From positions 2,837,501 to 2,901,500 of the forward strand of contig NZ_FNRV01000001.1 of assembly GCF_900105115.1 (NCBI RefSeq): DNA of 64,000 nucleotides, given 5' to 3'. A model generated the notes under the pieces. That model made no database searches, was not told the DNA's origin, and worked only from the letters and a program-made list of their open reading frames with translations. This document shows, one piece after another, positions 1 through 10,721 of the stretch (position 1 is the stretch's first letter; every line of letters starts with the position of its first letter). The position numbers were made by a program, and so were the translations under genes. The DNA comes from Pseudomonas mohnii (GTDB lineage: Bacteria > Pseudomonadota > Gammaproteobacteria > Pseudomonadales > Pseudomonadaceae).

Positions 1-648
1 CTGGATCAAACCGTCGGAACGCACGAGATAGACCTTGCCGCGCTCGCCGAAGTTGAAATTGTGGATCAGCTCCGACAGCTCTTTCATGCTCAGGCCAAGG
101 CCGGCAACGCCCACGACTTTGCCGGCCTTCTCGACTTTAAGGTCGATGAAAAGCGCCAATTCTCCGGTGGCCGTGTCGTTGTCGATATTGAGGGTGCGCG
201 GCTGGTTGCTGTCGAGGAATGAATAGAACCAGGCATCCTTGGGGTTGGTACGGCTGAGGGTGCGGTCCAGGCCTTTTTCGGTGAAGTAATGGTTGGAGGC
301 AGTCCCGACAATCAGCGCGGTAAAGGCTTTGTGTTCGGCCCTGATGCCTTCGAGGTACGTGGTGAACGTCGCGCTCTGGGCACTGTTTTCACCCTCGGCC
401 AGCCAGTCGCGCACCATGCTGTTGCTGGCGATGTCCTTGGCGGCGGTGAGGGGCTGAACGAGGATGCGCTCGATGTCGTTGCGCATCGCTTCGATGCTTG
501 ACGGTAGAGCTTGTTCGACCAGATAGCGCTCGGCGAGGCGGTTGACCACGAGGGTATAAATGCCAACCACAATCAGAATGCTGACCAGCAGGGCGGTGCC
601 CATGCTCAGGATCAACTGCCATTGAATACTGCGTCGCCAGAACTGCAT
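1..648 (-). CDS. Cache-domain membrane receptor, probable methyl-accepting chemotaxis protein (N-terminal part)
   Basis: The first 216 residues are in the window and the frame runs off the left edge. The protein begins MQFWRRSIQW, has one hydrophobic segment at about residues 11-33, and then a periplasmic region typical of double-Cache ligand-binding domains, with NPKDAWFYSFLDS, then KVGKV-type spacing and the closing GERGKVYLVRSDGLIQ. Cache receptors of this form in Pseudomonas are usually chemoreceptors that bind small metabolites. The HAMP and signalling domains would lie outside the window, so a GGDEF or histidine kinase output cannot be excluded. The ATG at 648 is preceded by a purine-rich GGGGGTG ribosome-binding site. 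The ligand is unknown. Confidence 0.75.
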   Translation of the reverse strand, partial: MQFWRRSIQWQLILSMGTALLVSILIVVGIYTLVVNRLAERYLVEQALPSSIEAMRNDIERILVQPLTAAKDIASNSMVRDWLAEGENSAQSATFTTYLEGIRAEHKAFTALIVGTASNHYFTEKGLDRTLSRTNPKDAWFYSFLDSNQPRTLNIDNDTATGELALFIDLKVEKAGKVVGVAGLGLSMKELSELIHNFNFGERGKVYLVRSDGLIQ

Positions 649-657
649 GGAGCACCC

Positions 658-732
658 CCAAAGAATAAGAGGCTGAAACACTGCAACAGCCGTGCCGATT
701 GTATACAACTAAATCGACAATTTATTCTTTGG
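658..732 (-). promoter_or_regulatory. Inverted repeat bracketing a TTGTATACAA palindrome upstream of the Cache receptor
   Basis: Perfect 11-base inverted arms, CCAAAGAATAA (658-668) and TTATTCTTTGG (722-732), enclose the perfect palindrome TTGTATACAA at 699-708. All of it lies in the 100-base gap between the ZapA-like gene and the receptor start. The central palindrome resembles GntR-family operators. Control of the receptor gene is an inference. Confidence 0.45.
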
Positions 733-748
733 TTGTGCGCAAAGCCGA

Positions 749-1051
749 TCAGGCCTGATTGATCGTCTTGGAGATCACTTCAACCGTGGCGCTGACTTGC
801 TCTTGGTAACGGTCGAGTTCGAGCTTGTGTTGCTTCTGCATTTCGATCTGCTGCGAGCACAGGTTCATCGCGGCCAGCACCAGCAGTCGGTCACCGATCA
901 GCGTCGGGTACTTCCTTTTGGTTTCGGCCAGGGCAGCCTTGAGCATCATTGCAGCGTCCAGCAGGGTTTGCTCTTCCCCGGCCGGCGCCTTGATCGAATA
1001 GTCCTCCCCCAGAATCGAGACGACTCTTACCCCTGCGGCGTTGTAACTCAT
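749..1051 (-). CDS. ZapA-like cell division protein
   Basis: A 100-residue protein of the ZapA family: a short N-terminal beta segment (GVRVVSILGEDYSI), the conserved IGDRLLVLAAMNLCSQQI helix, and a C-terminal coiled coil (residues about 65-98). ZapA tetramers crosslink FtsZ filaments at the division ring. The ATG overlaps the stop of the upstream coiled-coil gene by ATGA, so the two are co-translated. From memory its sequence differs clearly from the ZapA encoded beside 6S RNA in pseudomonads, so this looks like a second family member. No 6S RNA is found next to it here. A division role is inferred from the family. Confidence 0.8.
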   Translation of the reverse strand: MSYNAAGVRVVSILGEDYSIKAPAGEEQTLLDAAMMLKAALAETKRKYPTLIGDRLLVLAAMNLCSQQIEMQKQHKLELDRYQEQVSATVEVISKTINQA

Positions 1052-1278
1052 GCGTTGACTGGGCCTGCGCTGACGCGCTCAACCAGAGCCTGGATGCGGG
1101 CTGCGGTGGCGCCTTGCTTCTCTTCCTGCTCCATCAGGCTCAGTTGCAGGCTTTCGTTTTCATCTTTGGCCTGGGCCAGTTCTGCGCTCAGGGCCTGGTT
1201 GGTGCTGAGCAGGCCCTGGTTCTGTTGCACCAGGTCGCTGACCAGTTGTTCCAATTGGCTAAGGGATGCTTCCAACAT
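1048..1278 (-). CDS. Small coiled-coil protein (TIGR02449-like)
   Basis: A 76-residue protein, MLEASLSQLEQLVSDLVQQ onwards, made almost entirely of heptad-like Gln/Leu/Glu repeats and predicted to be one long coiled coil. Small proteins of this type sit immediately upstream of zapA in many gammaproteobacteria and are compared to ZapB. The frame stays open upstream to 1416, but the ATG at 1278 is preferred because coiled-coil homology begins there and the extension is basic and unconserved in character. Its stop overlaps the ZapA-like start. No catalytic motif is visible and the function is not established. Confidence 0.7.
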   Translation of the reverse strand: MLEASLSQLEQLVSDLVQQNQGLLSTNQALSAELAQAKDENESLQLSLMEQEEKQGATAARIQALVERVSAGPVNA

Positions 1279-1447
1279 TTTGATTTTTCCGGGGTTTTCA
1301 AAGGGCGCGTACGATAAAGAAAAGTCACGGTGGATGCCAGGGTTATACGGGCGCAAAGCCTTGATCTTCCTGACGGCGACTGTCCTCGCGAGTTTTAAAG
1401 ACTGTGATTGGCTCATCTGGTTCCTGCACTTCGTCGCCAGCCCTTAT

Positions 1448-1548
1448 GTAGTAGCGAGCTCGCTCGCGATGGTGGTCAACGATTACGCGTTCTTCCAGAC
1501 AGCCCGCGTAATCGTTGACGTCCATCGCGAGCAGGCTCGCTCCTACAG
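1448..1548. repeat. REPIN (paired inverted REP elements)
   Basis: Two inverted REP units, TAGCGAGCTCGCTCGCGATG on the left and CATCGCGAGCAGGCTCGCTC on the right, flank an inner stem in which GTCAACGATTACGCG pairs with CGCGTAATCGTTGAC. It fills much of the 388-base gap (1279-1666) between the divergent coiled-coil and chemoreceptor genes. Apart from this and the sigma-28 site nothing else stands out in the gap. Confidence 0.9.
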
Positions 1549-1584
1549 ATAACGACCGGTTAACGGCAAAAACCGCGCAAGGGC

Positions 1585-1611
1585 TCAAGACTTGAGGCGC
1601 ATGACCGATAA
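1585..1611 (+). promoter_or_regulatory. Putative sigma-28 (FliA) promoter of the chemoreceptor gene
   Basis: TCAAG (1585-1589), a 14-base spacer, and ACCGATAA (1604-1611) match the flagellar sigma-28 consensus (TCAAG-N14-GCCGATAA) with one mismatch in the -10. It lies about 55 bases before the start codon at 1667. Motility and chemotaxis genes are classic FliA targets, so position and motif agree. Confidence 0.65.
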
Positions 1612-1666
1612 GCCCTCCATACGTCAGCCTCGGCACCGCTCAGGTGCGCCTTTTTCGGTAACCGCC

Positions 1667-3292
1667 ATGTCCCTTCGAAATATGAATATCGCTCCACGGG
1701 CGTTCCTCAGCTTCGCCCTGATCGGCGGCTTGATGATGATTCTGGGGGTGTTTGCCTTGAATCAGATGAGCAAGATCCGTGGCGCCGCCGAAGAAATCAC
1801 CTTGAACAGCGTGCCGAGCATCCAGAGCCTCGATGAGTTCACCCAACTCACCTTGCGCCTGCGCGTGCTGTCGTATCGCTTGCTGGTCAATCGCGAACCG
1901 GACGTCCAGCAAAAAACCATGGAATTGCTGGAGACGCGCAACCAGCAGATCCACGCCGCACAAGCGACCTATGAAAAACTGATCGCCAGCCCTCAGGAAC
2001 GCGCGGCCTACGATCAATACGTGCAACTGCTGGGGCAATACCGCCAGATCGAAGACCGGATGAAGACCCTGTCGCGCAACAATCAGGTCGATGAACTGCG
2101 CAACCTGCTCAACACCGATTTGCTCAACAACTCCGAGGCTGTGAACGCCGTGTTGAACCGTCTGCTGGAGATCAATACCCAGCAGACCCGCGACACCAAC
2201 CAGCAGGCCGCCGATCAATATGATTCGGCGTTCGATCTGGTCATCGCCTTGCTGGTGGCGGCTACCGCACTGACCCTGGCCCTCGCCTGGTTGCTGATCA
2301 ACAGCATCACCAAACCCATTGCCAATGCCCTGGGTGCCGCCGAGAGCATCGCCGAAGGCAACCTGACTCGCCCGATTACGGTCGATGGCGAGGACGAGGC
2401 TGGCCGCCTGCTGGCGGCGATGGCGAAGATGCAGGACAAGCTGCGCGACACCCTGTTGCGCATTTCCGGCTCGGCCACGCAACTGGCCTCTGCCGCTGAG
2501 GAACTCAACAGCGTCACCGACGAAAGCGCTCGCGGCCTGACCCGGCAGAACAACGAGATCGAGCAGGCTGCAACCGCAGTCAACGAAATGACCAGCGCCG
2601 TGGAAGAAGTCGCGCGCAATGCCGTCAGCACCTCCGAAGCCTCGCAGAGCGCCACCGCGTCTGCCGGGGATGGCCGTGATCTGGTGCAGGAAACCGTCAG
2701 CGCCATTGAACGCATGAGCGCCGACGTGCAAAGCACCGCGACCCTCATCGGCGACCTGGCCAATGAGTCCCGCGACATCGGCAAGGTGCTGGACGTGATT
2801 CGCGGGCTGGCCGACCAGACCAACCTGCTGGCGTTGAACGCCGCGATCGAGGCTGCTCGTGCAGGTGAAGCCGGTCGCGGCTTTGCCGTGGTGGCGGACG
2901 AAGTACGGGCCCTGGCCCATCGCACCCAACAGTCCACCAGCGAAATCGAACGCATGATCGGCAGCATCCAGAGTGGAACCGAGCACGCGGTGGATTCGAT
3001 GCGAAACAGCACCGAGCGCGCCGAGTCGACCCTGAACATCGCCCGTGGTGCCGGAATGTCGCTGGACACCATCAACAGCGCCGTCGTCGAAATCAACCAG
3101 CGCAACCTGGTCATCGCCAGCGCCGCTGAAGAGCAGGCGCAGGTGGCCCGTGAAGTGGACCGCAACCTGGTGAACATCCGTGACCTGTCGGTGCAATCGG
3201 CCACCGGTGCCAACCAGACCAGTGCAGCCAGTAGCGAACTGTCGCGTTTGGCGGTTGACCTGAACAGCATGGTCGGGCGGTTCAGCCTGTAA
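1667..3292 (+). CDS. Methyl-accepting chemotaxis protein with four-helix-bundle sensor
   Basis: A 541-residue chemoreceptor. Residues about 11-31 form the first membrane helix, followed by an all-helical periplasmic domain of 4HB type (about 35-185) and a second membrane helix (about 190-212, [20 protein letters not shown]). A HAMP domain follows ([20 protein letters not shown]), then the cytoplasmic signalling hairpin, whose tip carries the conserved [20 protein letters not shown]. It would control CheA and CheW and so flagellar rotation. The ATG at 1667 is chosen over one at 1592, because the sigma-28-like promoter overlaps 1592 and [13 protein letters not shown] is the usual family start. 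The ligand is not predictable. Confidence 0.9.
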   Translation: MSLRNMNIAPRAFLSFALIGGLMMILGVFALNQMSKIRGAAEEITLNSVPSIQSLDEFTQLTLRLRVLSYRLLVNREPDVQQKTMELLETRNQQIHAAQATYEKLIASPQERAAYDQYVQLLGQYRQIEDRMKTLSRNNQVDELRNLLNTDLLNNSEAVNAVLNRLLEINTQQTRDTNQQAADQYDSAFDLVIALLVAATALTLALAWLLINSITKPIANALGAAESIAEGNLTRPITVDGEDEAGRLLAAMAKMQDKLRDTLLRISGSATQLASAAEELNSVTDESARGLTRQNNEIEQAATAVNEMTSAVEEVARNAVSTSEASQSATASAGDGRDLVQETVSAIERMSADVQSTATLIGDLANESRDIGKVLDVIRGLADQTNLLALNAAIEAARAGEAGRGFAVVADEVRALAHRTQQSTSEIERMIGSIQSGTEHAVDSMRNSTERAESTLNIARGAGMSLDTINSAVVEINQRNLVIASAAEEQAQVAREVDRNLVNIRDLSVQSATGANQTSAASSELSRLAVDLNSMVGRFSL

Positions 3293-3300
3293 CCGCTCCT

Positions 3301-3400
3301 TGTAGGAGCGAGCTCGCTCGCGAAGGACGTCAACGATAACGCGTACTGCCTGACTCAGCGCGTCGTCATTGAAATCATGGCGAGCAAGCTCGCTCCTACA
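3301..3400. repeat. REPIN
   Basis: Inverted REP units TGTAGGAGCGAGCTCGCTCG (3301-3320) and GAGCAAGCTCGCTCCTACA (right arm, ending at 3400) lie between the chemoreceptor stop and the nhaP2 promoter. The spacing of about 100 bases matches the other REPINs in the window. Confidence 0.9.
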
Positions 3401-3423
3401 GAGTTCTGCGTTTCAAAAGCTTT

Positions 3424-3454
3424 TTGACAGCATCACATTTCAACAGGTTAGAAT
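3424..3454 (+). promoter_or_regulatory. Putative sigma-70 promoter of nhaP2
   Basis: TTGACA (3424-3429) is followed after 18-19 bases by TTAGAAT (3448-3454). The predicted start site, about 3461, leaves a leader of about 56 bases before the TTG start at 3517. This also argues against translation starting further upstream at 3424. Confidence 0.5.
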
Positions 3455-3516
3455 CGCTGGCACGCAGACTGCATGGTCAGTTTGTGCCCGCCTTTCAGCT
3501 TTCCGGAGTACTGCCT

Positions 3517-5259
3517 TTGAATGCGACGACCATCAACAGCCTGTTCTTGATCGGCGCGTTGCTGGTAGGTGCGAGCATTCTGGTGAGCTCACTTTCCTCG
3601 CGCCTCGGCATCCCGATTCTGGTGATCATCCTGGCCGTCGGCATGTCCGCCGGCGTCGATGGCGGTGGCATTATTTTCGACAACTACCCGACGGCCTATC
3701 TGGTCGGCAACCTTGCACTGGCCGTGATCCTGCTCGATGGCGGGTTACGCACCCGGGTCTCGAGTTTCCGCGTGGCGTTGTGGCCGGCGCTGTCGCTGGC
3801 GACCATCGGCGTGTTGATTACCACCGGGCTGACCGGCATGGCCGCCGCCTGGCTGTTTGACCTCAATCTGATTCAAGGCTTGCTGATCGGCGCCATCGTC
3901 GGCTCCACCGACGCCGCGGCGGTGTTTTCGCTACTGGGCGGCAAAGGCCTGAACGAGCGGGTGACCGCGAGTCTGGAAATCGAATCCGGCAGCAACGACC
4001 CGATGGCGGTGTTCCTCACGGTGACCTTGATCGACATGCTCGCCAGCGGCCAGACCGGCCTGCACTGGAGCCTGCTGACCCACCTGCTGCGCGAGTTCGG
4101 TATCGGTGGCCTGATTGGCCTGGGCGGCGGCTGGCTCATGCTGCAATTGGTCAACCGCATCAATCTGGCCACCGGCCTCTATCCGATCCTGGTCATCGCC
4201 GGGGGCCTGGTGGTGTTTGCCCTGACCAACGCCTTGCATGGCAGCGGCTTCCTGGCGGTGTACCTGTGCGGCCTGGTGATCGGCAACCGTCCGGTGCGCA
4301 GTCGCCACGGCATCCTGCACATGCTCGACGGCATGGCCTGGCTGGCACAGATCGGCATGTTCCTGGTGCTGGGGCTGCTGGTCACACCCCATGACCTGCT
4401 GCCGATTGCACTGCCGGCGCTGGGCCTGGCGCTGTGGATGATTCTGTTTGCCCGACCGCTGTCGGTGGTCGTCGGCCTGCTGCCCTTCAAGGCGTTCCAT
4501 GGCCGAGAAAAGGCGTTCATTTCCTGGGTCGGATTGCGTGGCGCGGTGCCGATCATTCTCGCGGTGTTCCCGCTGATGGCCGGCCTGCCCAACGCCCAGC
4601 TCTACTTCAACCTGGCGTTCTTCATCGTGCTGGTCTCGCTGCTGGTGCAGGGCACCAGCCTGCCGTGGGTGGCAAAACTGTTGAAAGTGACCGTCCCGCC
4701 AGAGCCCGCGCCGATCTCCCGCTCGGCCCTGGAAGTGCACGTCACCAGTGAATGGGAGCTGTTCGTTTATCGCCTCGGTGCCGAGAAATGGTGCATCGGC
4801 TCGCCCCTTCGCGAGCTGAAAATGCCCGAAGGCACCCGCATCGCCGCCCTGTTTCGCGGCCAGCAACTGCTCCATCCGTCGGGTAGTACGGTGCTCGAAG
4901 TCGATGATTTACTCTGTGTCATTGGCCATGAACACAACCTTCCAGCCCTCGGAAAACTGTTCAGCCAGGCACCGCAGCGGGGTCTCGATTTGCGCTTCTT
5001 CGGCGACTTCGTACTCGAAGGAGATGCCCAGTTGGCCGCGGTTGCGGCCCTGTACGGGTTGAAAGTCGAAGGCATTGACCCGGACATGTCCCTGGGCCAC
5101 TTCATTGCCCAGAAAGTGGGCGGTGCTCCAGTCGTCGGCGACCAGGTGGAGTGGAACAACACGATCTGGACCGTCGCGGTGATGGAGGGGAACAAGATCG
5201 CCAAAGTGGGCGTCAAATTCCCCGAAGGAAGTCGCCCGGGGCCCGGACTCTTCCTCTAA
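3517..5259 (+). CDS. nhaP2: Potassium/proton antiporter NhaP2 (CPA1 family)
   Basis: A 580-residue inner-membrane antiporter that exchanges K+ for protons and limits cytoplasmic potassium. The first 390 residues hold about twelve membrane helices, including the CPA1 core around [14 protein letters not shown] with its ion-binding aspartates and [17 protein letters not shown]. The C-terminal 180 residues form cytoplasmic regulatory domains: a TrkA-C-like fold ([10 protein letters not shown] onwards) and a CorC-like end ([10 protein letters not shown]). The start is a TTG at 3517, with GGAG eight bases upstream, giving [18 protein letters not shown]; this matches the length I recall for P. aeruginosa PA5021 (580). 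It heads a block with the mechanosensitive channel, a sensible osmotic-homeostasis pair. Confidence 0.93.
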   Translation: MNATTINSLFLIGALLVGASILVSSLSSRLGIPILVIILAVGMSAGVDGGGIIFDNYPTAYLVGNLALAVILLDGGLRTRVSSFRVALWPALSLATIGVLITTGLTGMAAAWLFDLNLIQGLLIGAIVGSTDAAAVFSLLGGKGLNERVTASLEIESGSNDPMAVFLTVTLIDMLASGQTGLHWSLLTHLLREFGIGGLIGLGGGWLMLQLVNRINLATGLYPILVIAGGLVVFALTNALHGSGFLAVYLCGLVIGNRPVRSRHGILHMLDGMAWLAQIGMFLVLGLLVTPHDLLPIALPALGLALWMILFARPLSVVVGLLPFKAFHGREKAFISWVGLRGAVPIILAVFPLMAGLPNAQLYFNLAFFIVLVSLLVQGTSLPWVAKLLKVTVPPEPAPISRSALEVHVTSEWELFVYRLGAEKWCIGSPLRELKMPEGTRIAALFRGQQLLHPSGSTVLEVDDLLCVIGHEHNLPALGKLFSQAPQRGLDLRFFGDFVLEGDAQLAAVAALYGLKVEGIDPDMSLGHFIAQKVGGAPVVGDQVEWNNTIWTVAVMEGNKIAKVGVKFPEGSRPGPGLFL

Positions 5260-5294
5260 ACTCCATTCTTCGTTTCGTTTTTTGATCGGTCTCT

Positions 5295-8200
5295 ATGTCA
5301 AGCCTGCGCACCTTTTTCGTCATGGTCCTTCTGGGCCTGAGTCTCTCCGTCGGTACGTTACAAGCCGCCGAACCGCCCACCCGCGAAGCCGTGCAGGCGA
5401 GCCTGGACAAGATCGCCGACCGCAAACTGCCGGAAGCCGATCAAAAGGCCCTGCAATCGGTCCTGCAAAACACGCTGACACAGCTCAACAACCGGCGTGA
5501 TTACGAGCAAAAGCTGAGCGATCTCAAGCAGCTATTGGCCAGCGCCCCCAAACAGACCATCGAGAACCAGCGCGAATTGACGCGTCTGAAGGCCACCAGT
5601 GTCGTGCCGGTGGCGCAACGCTTCACCAAAGAGTCGATTCAGCAACTCGAGCAAATGCTGACCGAGCGCTCGACCCAGCAAAGCGATTTGCAAAAAGCCC
5701 TGGGCGATGCCAACAGCCTGATCATTACCGCGCAGACGCGCCCCGAGCGCGCTCAGGCGGAAATTTCCGCCAGCCAGACACGCATCCAGCAGATCAACAA
5801 CATCCTCAAGACCGGCAAGGACAGCGGCAAGACCTTGAGCGCCGAGCAGCGCGACCAGCTCAACGCCGAGCTGGCGGCACTCAATGCGCTGATTCCGCTC
5901 CGTCGCCAGGAACTGGCCGGTAATACCCAGCTGCAGGATTTGGGCAACAGCCAGCATGACTTGCTCTCGGAAAAATCCGACCGTCTCGATCAGGAAATCC
6001 AGGAGCTGCAAAACCTGATCAACCAGAAGCGTCTGGCCCAATCCCAGGAAACAGTGACGCAACAGTCCATCGAAGCGCAGAAAGCCGGGGGCAGCAGCCT
6101 GCTGGCCACCGAAAGCACGGCCAACCTGAAGCTCTCCGACTACCTGCTCAAGAGCACTGACCGCCTCAACGAGGTCACCCAGCAGAACTTGCAAACCAAG
6201 CAACAACTGGACAGCGTGACCCAGAGCGATTCCGCCCTGGATGAGCAAATCAGCGTGCTCAAGGGCAGCCTGCTGCTGTCCAAGATTCTCTACAAGCAGA
6301 AACAGGCGCTGCCGCGCCTGAGGGTCGATCGCAATCTGGCCGACCAGATCGCCGACATTCGCCTGTATCAGTTCGAAGTCAGCCAGCAACGAGAATTGCT
6401 CAGCAACCCGGCCGCTTATGTCGACAACCTGCTGTCGACCCAGCCACCGGAGCAAGTGACCCCGCAACTGCGCAAAAGCCTGATGGAACTGGCCACGACC
6501 CGCGTCGACCTGCTGGAGCGCCTGAACCGTGAACTGAGCGCGATGCTCAATGAATCGATCACGCTGCAACTGAATCAGAAGCAATTGCTCAGCACCGCGC
6601 AAAGCCTGCGGGCGACGCTGGATGAGCAGATGTTCTGGATTCCCAGCAACAAACCGCTGGACCTCGAATGGATGCGCAGCGTGCCGGAACGCCTGCAACG
6701 CCAGGTCGATAGCCTGCCGTGGGCCTCAAGCCTGAGCGAACTGATCGATGGCCTGACCCAGCGACCGCTGCTGTTCCTGCCCCTGGCGCTGTTGATCGGT
6801 GCCCTGCTTTGGCGACGCAAGAGTCTGTATGCGCGCCTGAACAAGGTTCACCAGGACATCGGCCACTTCAAGCGCGACAGCCAGTGGCACACGCCCCAGG
6901 CGATCCTGATCAACATCCTGCTGGCGATGCCGGTCTCGCTGGGCCTGGGCTTGTGCGGCCTGGCCCTGCAAATCGACGCCCGAGGGCAGAACGCCAATAT
7001 GGGCGCGGCGTTGCTGCAAATGGCCGGGGCCTGGCTGGTGTTCTACACCGCCTATCGGATACTCGCGCCGGGCGGTGTGGCAGAACTGCATTTCCGCTGG
7101 GAAAAGCCCCAGGTGGAATTCCTGCGCGGCTGGATCCGCCGTCTGGGCATGGTCGTCATGGCACTGGTCACTGTGGTGGCGGTGGCCGAACTGCAACCGG
7201 CGGCGCTGGCCGATGACGTGCTCGGCATGCCGGTGGTGCTGATCTGCTACGCCTTGATGACCTTGTTGCTCAGCCGCCTGCTGATCAGCAGCCCGAACCA
7301 CGAAACCGCTTCACTGTTCCGCAAGGCGCTGGGGATTCTGTTCACGGCGCTGCCGGTCGCCTTGTTCGTCGCCGTGTGCTTCGGCTACTACTACACCGCG
7401 CTCAAACTCAGCGACCGCTTGATCAATACCCTCTACCTGCTGATGTTCTGGCTGGTGATCGAGGCCACCTTCGTGCGCGGCCTCAGCGTGGCCGCCCGGC
7501 GCCTGGCCTACCAGCGCGCCTTGGCCAAGCGTCAGGCGGCCAAAGAGGCCGGCGACGGCGAAGCGGTCATCGAAGAACCGACCATGGACATCGAAAAGGT
7601 CAACGAACAGTCCCTGCGCCTGATCCGCCTGGCACTGCTCGGCGGCTTCATGGCAGCGCTGTATTGGGTCTGGGCTGACTTGATCACCGTGTTTTCGTAC
7701 CTGGACAACATCACCCTCTACGAATACACCAGCGGCACCGGCGCCAACATGAGCATGGTGCCGATCAGCATCGGCGACATGCTCGGCGCGCTGATCATCA
7801 TCGGCATCACCTTCGCCCTGGCGCGCAACTTGCCGGGCCTGCTGGAAGTGTTCGTGCTGTCGAAGCTCAACCTGGCCCAGGGCAGCGCCTACGCCACCAC
7901 CACACTGCTGTCCTACGTGATCGCTGGCGTCGGCTTCGTCTCGACACTGTCGACCCTTGGCGTGAGCTGGGACAAATTGCAATGGCTGGTGGCGGCCCTC
8001 TCGGTCGGCCTCGGTTTCGGCATGCAGGAGATCTTCGCCAACTTCATCTCCGGCATCATGATCCTGTTCGAACGCCCGGTGCGGATCGGCGATACCATCA
8101 CCATCGGCAACCTGTCGGGCACGGTGAGCAAGATCCGCATCCGTGCCACCACCATCACCGACTTCGACCGCAAGGACATCATCGTCCCGAACAAGACGTT

Positions 8201-8645
8201 CATTACCGGGCAATTGATCAACTGGTCGCTGACCGACACCATCACCCGAGTGACCCTCAAGCTCGGCGTGGATTACGGTTCCGATCTGGACCTGGTGAAG
8301 GAACTGCTGCTCAAGGCCGCACGGGAAAACCCGCGCGTGCTGAAGGAACCGGAACCGAACGTGTACTTCCTGAATTTCGGCGAAAGCACCCTCGACCACG
8401 AATTGCGCATGCACGTGCGCGATCTCGGCGACCGCAACCCGGTGATCGACGAGGTCAACCGCTTCATCAACCGCGAATTCAAGAAGCAGCACATCAACAT
8501 CTCGTTCCGGCAGATGGAGATCTACCTCAAGAACCTCCACGGTGAGGAATACAAGTTGGTGCCGGTCGAACCGGAAACCAAAACCATCGCGCAGCCGATT
8601 GATGGCAAACCGCAGCAAGAGCCGCCCGCCGCCAAACTCGACTAA
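5295..8645 (+). CDS. mscK: Large mechanosensitive channel of the MscK/KefA type
   Basis: A 1116-residue protein with a signal peptide ending near LQA-A. A long periplasmic coiled-coil domain (about 30-480) is rich in Gln and Leu. A multi-helix inner-membrane domain (about 490-890) follows, then the conserved MscS-type pore and beta domain (GLGFGMQEIFANFISGIMIL, then VRIGDTITIGNLSGTV). MscK-type channels open under membrane tension and, in E. coli, respond to external K+. It begins 35 bases after nhaP2, so both are probably one transcript. Domain order and length match the family; only the MscK versus YbiO/YjeP subfamily name is uncertain. Confidence 0.88.
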   Translation: MSSLRTFFVMVLLGLSLSVGTLQAAEPPTREAVQASLDKIADRKLPEADQKALQSVLQNTLTQLNNRRDYEQKLSDLKQLLASAPKQTIENQRELTRLKATSVVPVAQRFTKESIQQLEQMLTERSTQQSDLQKALGDANSLIITAQTRPERAQAEISASQTRIQQINNILKTGKDSGKTLSAEQRDQLNAELAALNALIPLRRQELAGNTQLQDLGNSQHDLLSEKSDRLDQEIQELQNLINQKRLAQSQETVTQQSIEAQKAGGSSLLATESTANLKLSDYLLKSTDRLNEVTQQNLQTKQQLDSVTQSDSALDEQISVLKGSLLLSKILYKQKQALPRLRVDRNLADQIADIRLYQFEVSQQRELLSNPAAYVDNLLSTQPPEQVTPQLRKSLMELATTRVDLLERLNRELSAMLNESITLQLNQKQLLSTAQSLRATLDEQMFWIPSNKPLDLEWMRSVPERLQRQVDSLPWASSLSELIDGLTQRPLLFLPLALLIGALLWRRKSLYARLNKVHQDIGHFKRDSQWHTPQAILINILLAMPVSLGLGLCGLALQIDARGQNANMGAALLQMAGAWLVFYTAYRILAPGGVAELHFRWEKPQVEFLRGWIRRLGMVVMALVTVVAVAELQPAALADDVLGMPVVLICYALMTLLLSRLLISSPNHETASLFRKALGILFTALPVALFVAVCFGYYYTALKLSDRLINTLYLLMFWLVIEATFVRGLSVAARRLAYQRALAKRQAAKEAGDGEAVIEEPTMDIEKVNEQSLRLIRLALLGGFMAALYWVWADLITVFSYLDNITLYEYTSGTGANMSMVPISIGDMLGALIIIGITFALARNLPGLLEVFVLSKLNLAQGSAYATTTLLSYVIAGVGFVSTLSTLGVSWDKLQWLVAALSVGLGFGMQEIFANFISGIMILFERPVRIGDTITIGNLSGTVSKIRIRATTITDFDRKDIIVPNKTFITGQLINWSLTDTITRVTLKLGVDYGSDLDLVKELLLKAARENPRVLKEPEPNVYFLNFGESTLDHELRMHVRDLGDRNPVIDEVNRFINREFKKQHINISFRQMEIYLKNLHGEEYKLVPVEPETKTIAQPIDGKPQQEPPAAKLD

Positions 8646-10157
<1,512 letters not shown>

Positions 10158-10230
10158 AGTCGGTGCATGATTGAAAACCAGAGCGGGCGTCTCCAGATAA
10201 GGAGAACCCGCTTCCTACCGGACCTACCAG

Positions 10231-10665
10231 ATGACCGACCCACTCCTCATCCCCTGCCCCCACTGCAACGGCCTCAACCGCATCCCGGCCGAACGCCTGA
10301 ACGACCACCCCAAATGCGGGCGCTGCAAGGCCGAGGTTCTGCTGAACAAACCGTTTGAGTTGAAACAAGGCGATTACGCCAGCCAGATCAAGGGCGATTT
10401 GCCGCTCCTGGTGGACGTTTGGGCGGACTGGTGCGGGCCGTGCAAGTCGTTTGCACCGGTGTTCGAGCAGGCGGCCGGGCAATTGGCGGGCAAGTGTCGA
10501 CTGGCCAAGCTGGACAGCGAGGCGAACCAGCAATTGTCGGCGCAGTTGGGCATTCGCTCGATTCCGAGCCTGATTCTGTTCAAGAACGGCCGGGAAGTCG
10601 CACGTCAGAGCGGGGCGTTCCCGTTACCGCAGCTGATGAGCTGGCTGCGTAGCCAAGGAATCTGA
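10231..10665 (+). CDS. trxC: Thioredoxin 2 (zinc-binding) TrxC
   Basis: A 144-residue oxidative-stress thioredoxin. The N-terminus has the zinc site CPHCN...CGRCK typical of thioredoxin 2, and the thioredoxin fold carries the redox-active WCGPC and the cis-proline loop SIPSLILFKNG. It reduces disulfides of cytoplasmic proteins. It lies 73 bases after selO and ends in a strong terminator, so the block nhaP2-mscK-selO-trxC ends here. Confidence 0.95.
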   Translation: MTDPLLIPCPHCNGLNRIPAERLNDHPKCGRCKAEVLLNKPFELKQGDYASQIKGDLPLLVDVWADWCGPCKSFAPVFEQAAGQLAGKCRLAKLDSEANQQLSAQLGIRSIPSLILFKNGREVARQSGAFPLPQLMSWLRSQGI

Positions 10666-10670
10666 ATGAC

Positions 10671-10707
10671 ACCTGTGGGAGCAAGCCCACTCCCACAGGT
10701 TTTTTTT
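10671..10707 (+). terminator. Rho-independent terminator after trxC
   Basis: ACCTGTGGGAG (10671-10681) pairs with CTCCCACAGGT (10690-10700), followed by a run of T to 10707. The T-run is only on this strand, so it serves trxC rather than the convergent ParA gene. Confidence 0.9.
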
Positions 10708-10721
10708 GCAATCAGAAAGGA

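Noticed and set aside
649..748. Possible 6S RNA next to a zapA-like gene
   Set aside because: The gap is only 100 bases and lacks the long 6S-type hairpin; the zapA-like gene also seems not to be the 6S-linked one.
1592..1666. Upstream ATG for the chemoreceptor (MRRMTDKPS...)
   Set aside because: The sigma-28-like promoter overlaps it and the extension does not resemble a receptor N-terminus.
1640..3196. Long open frame of 518 codons opposite the chemoreceptor gene
   Set aside because: The translation is low-complexity His/Gly/Gln-rich and mirrors GC-rich codon bias of the real gene; the plus-strand product is a complete chemoreceptor.
3424..3516. Upstream in-frame GTG/ATG-like start for nhaP2
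   Set aside because: The candidate promoter occupies this stretch, and the TTG at 3517 has a good ribosome-binding site and gives the family length.
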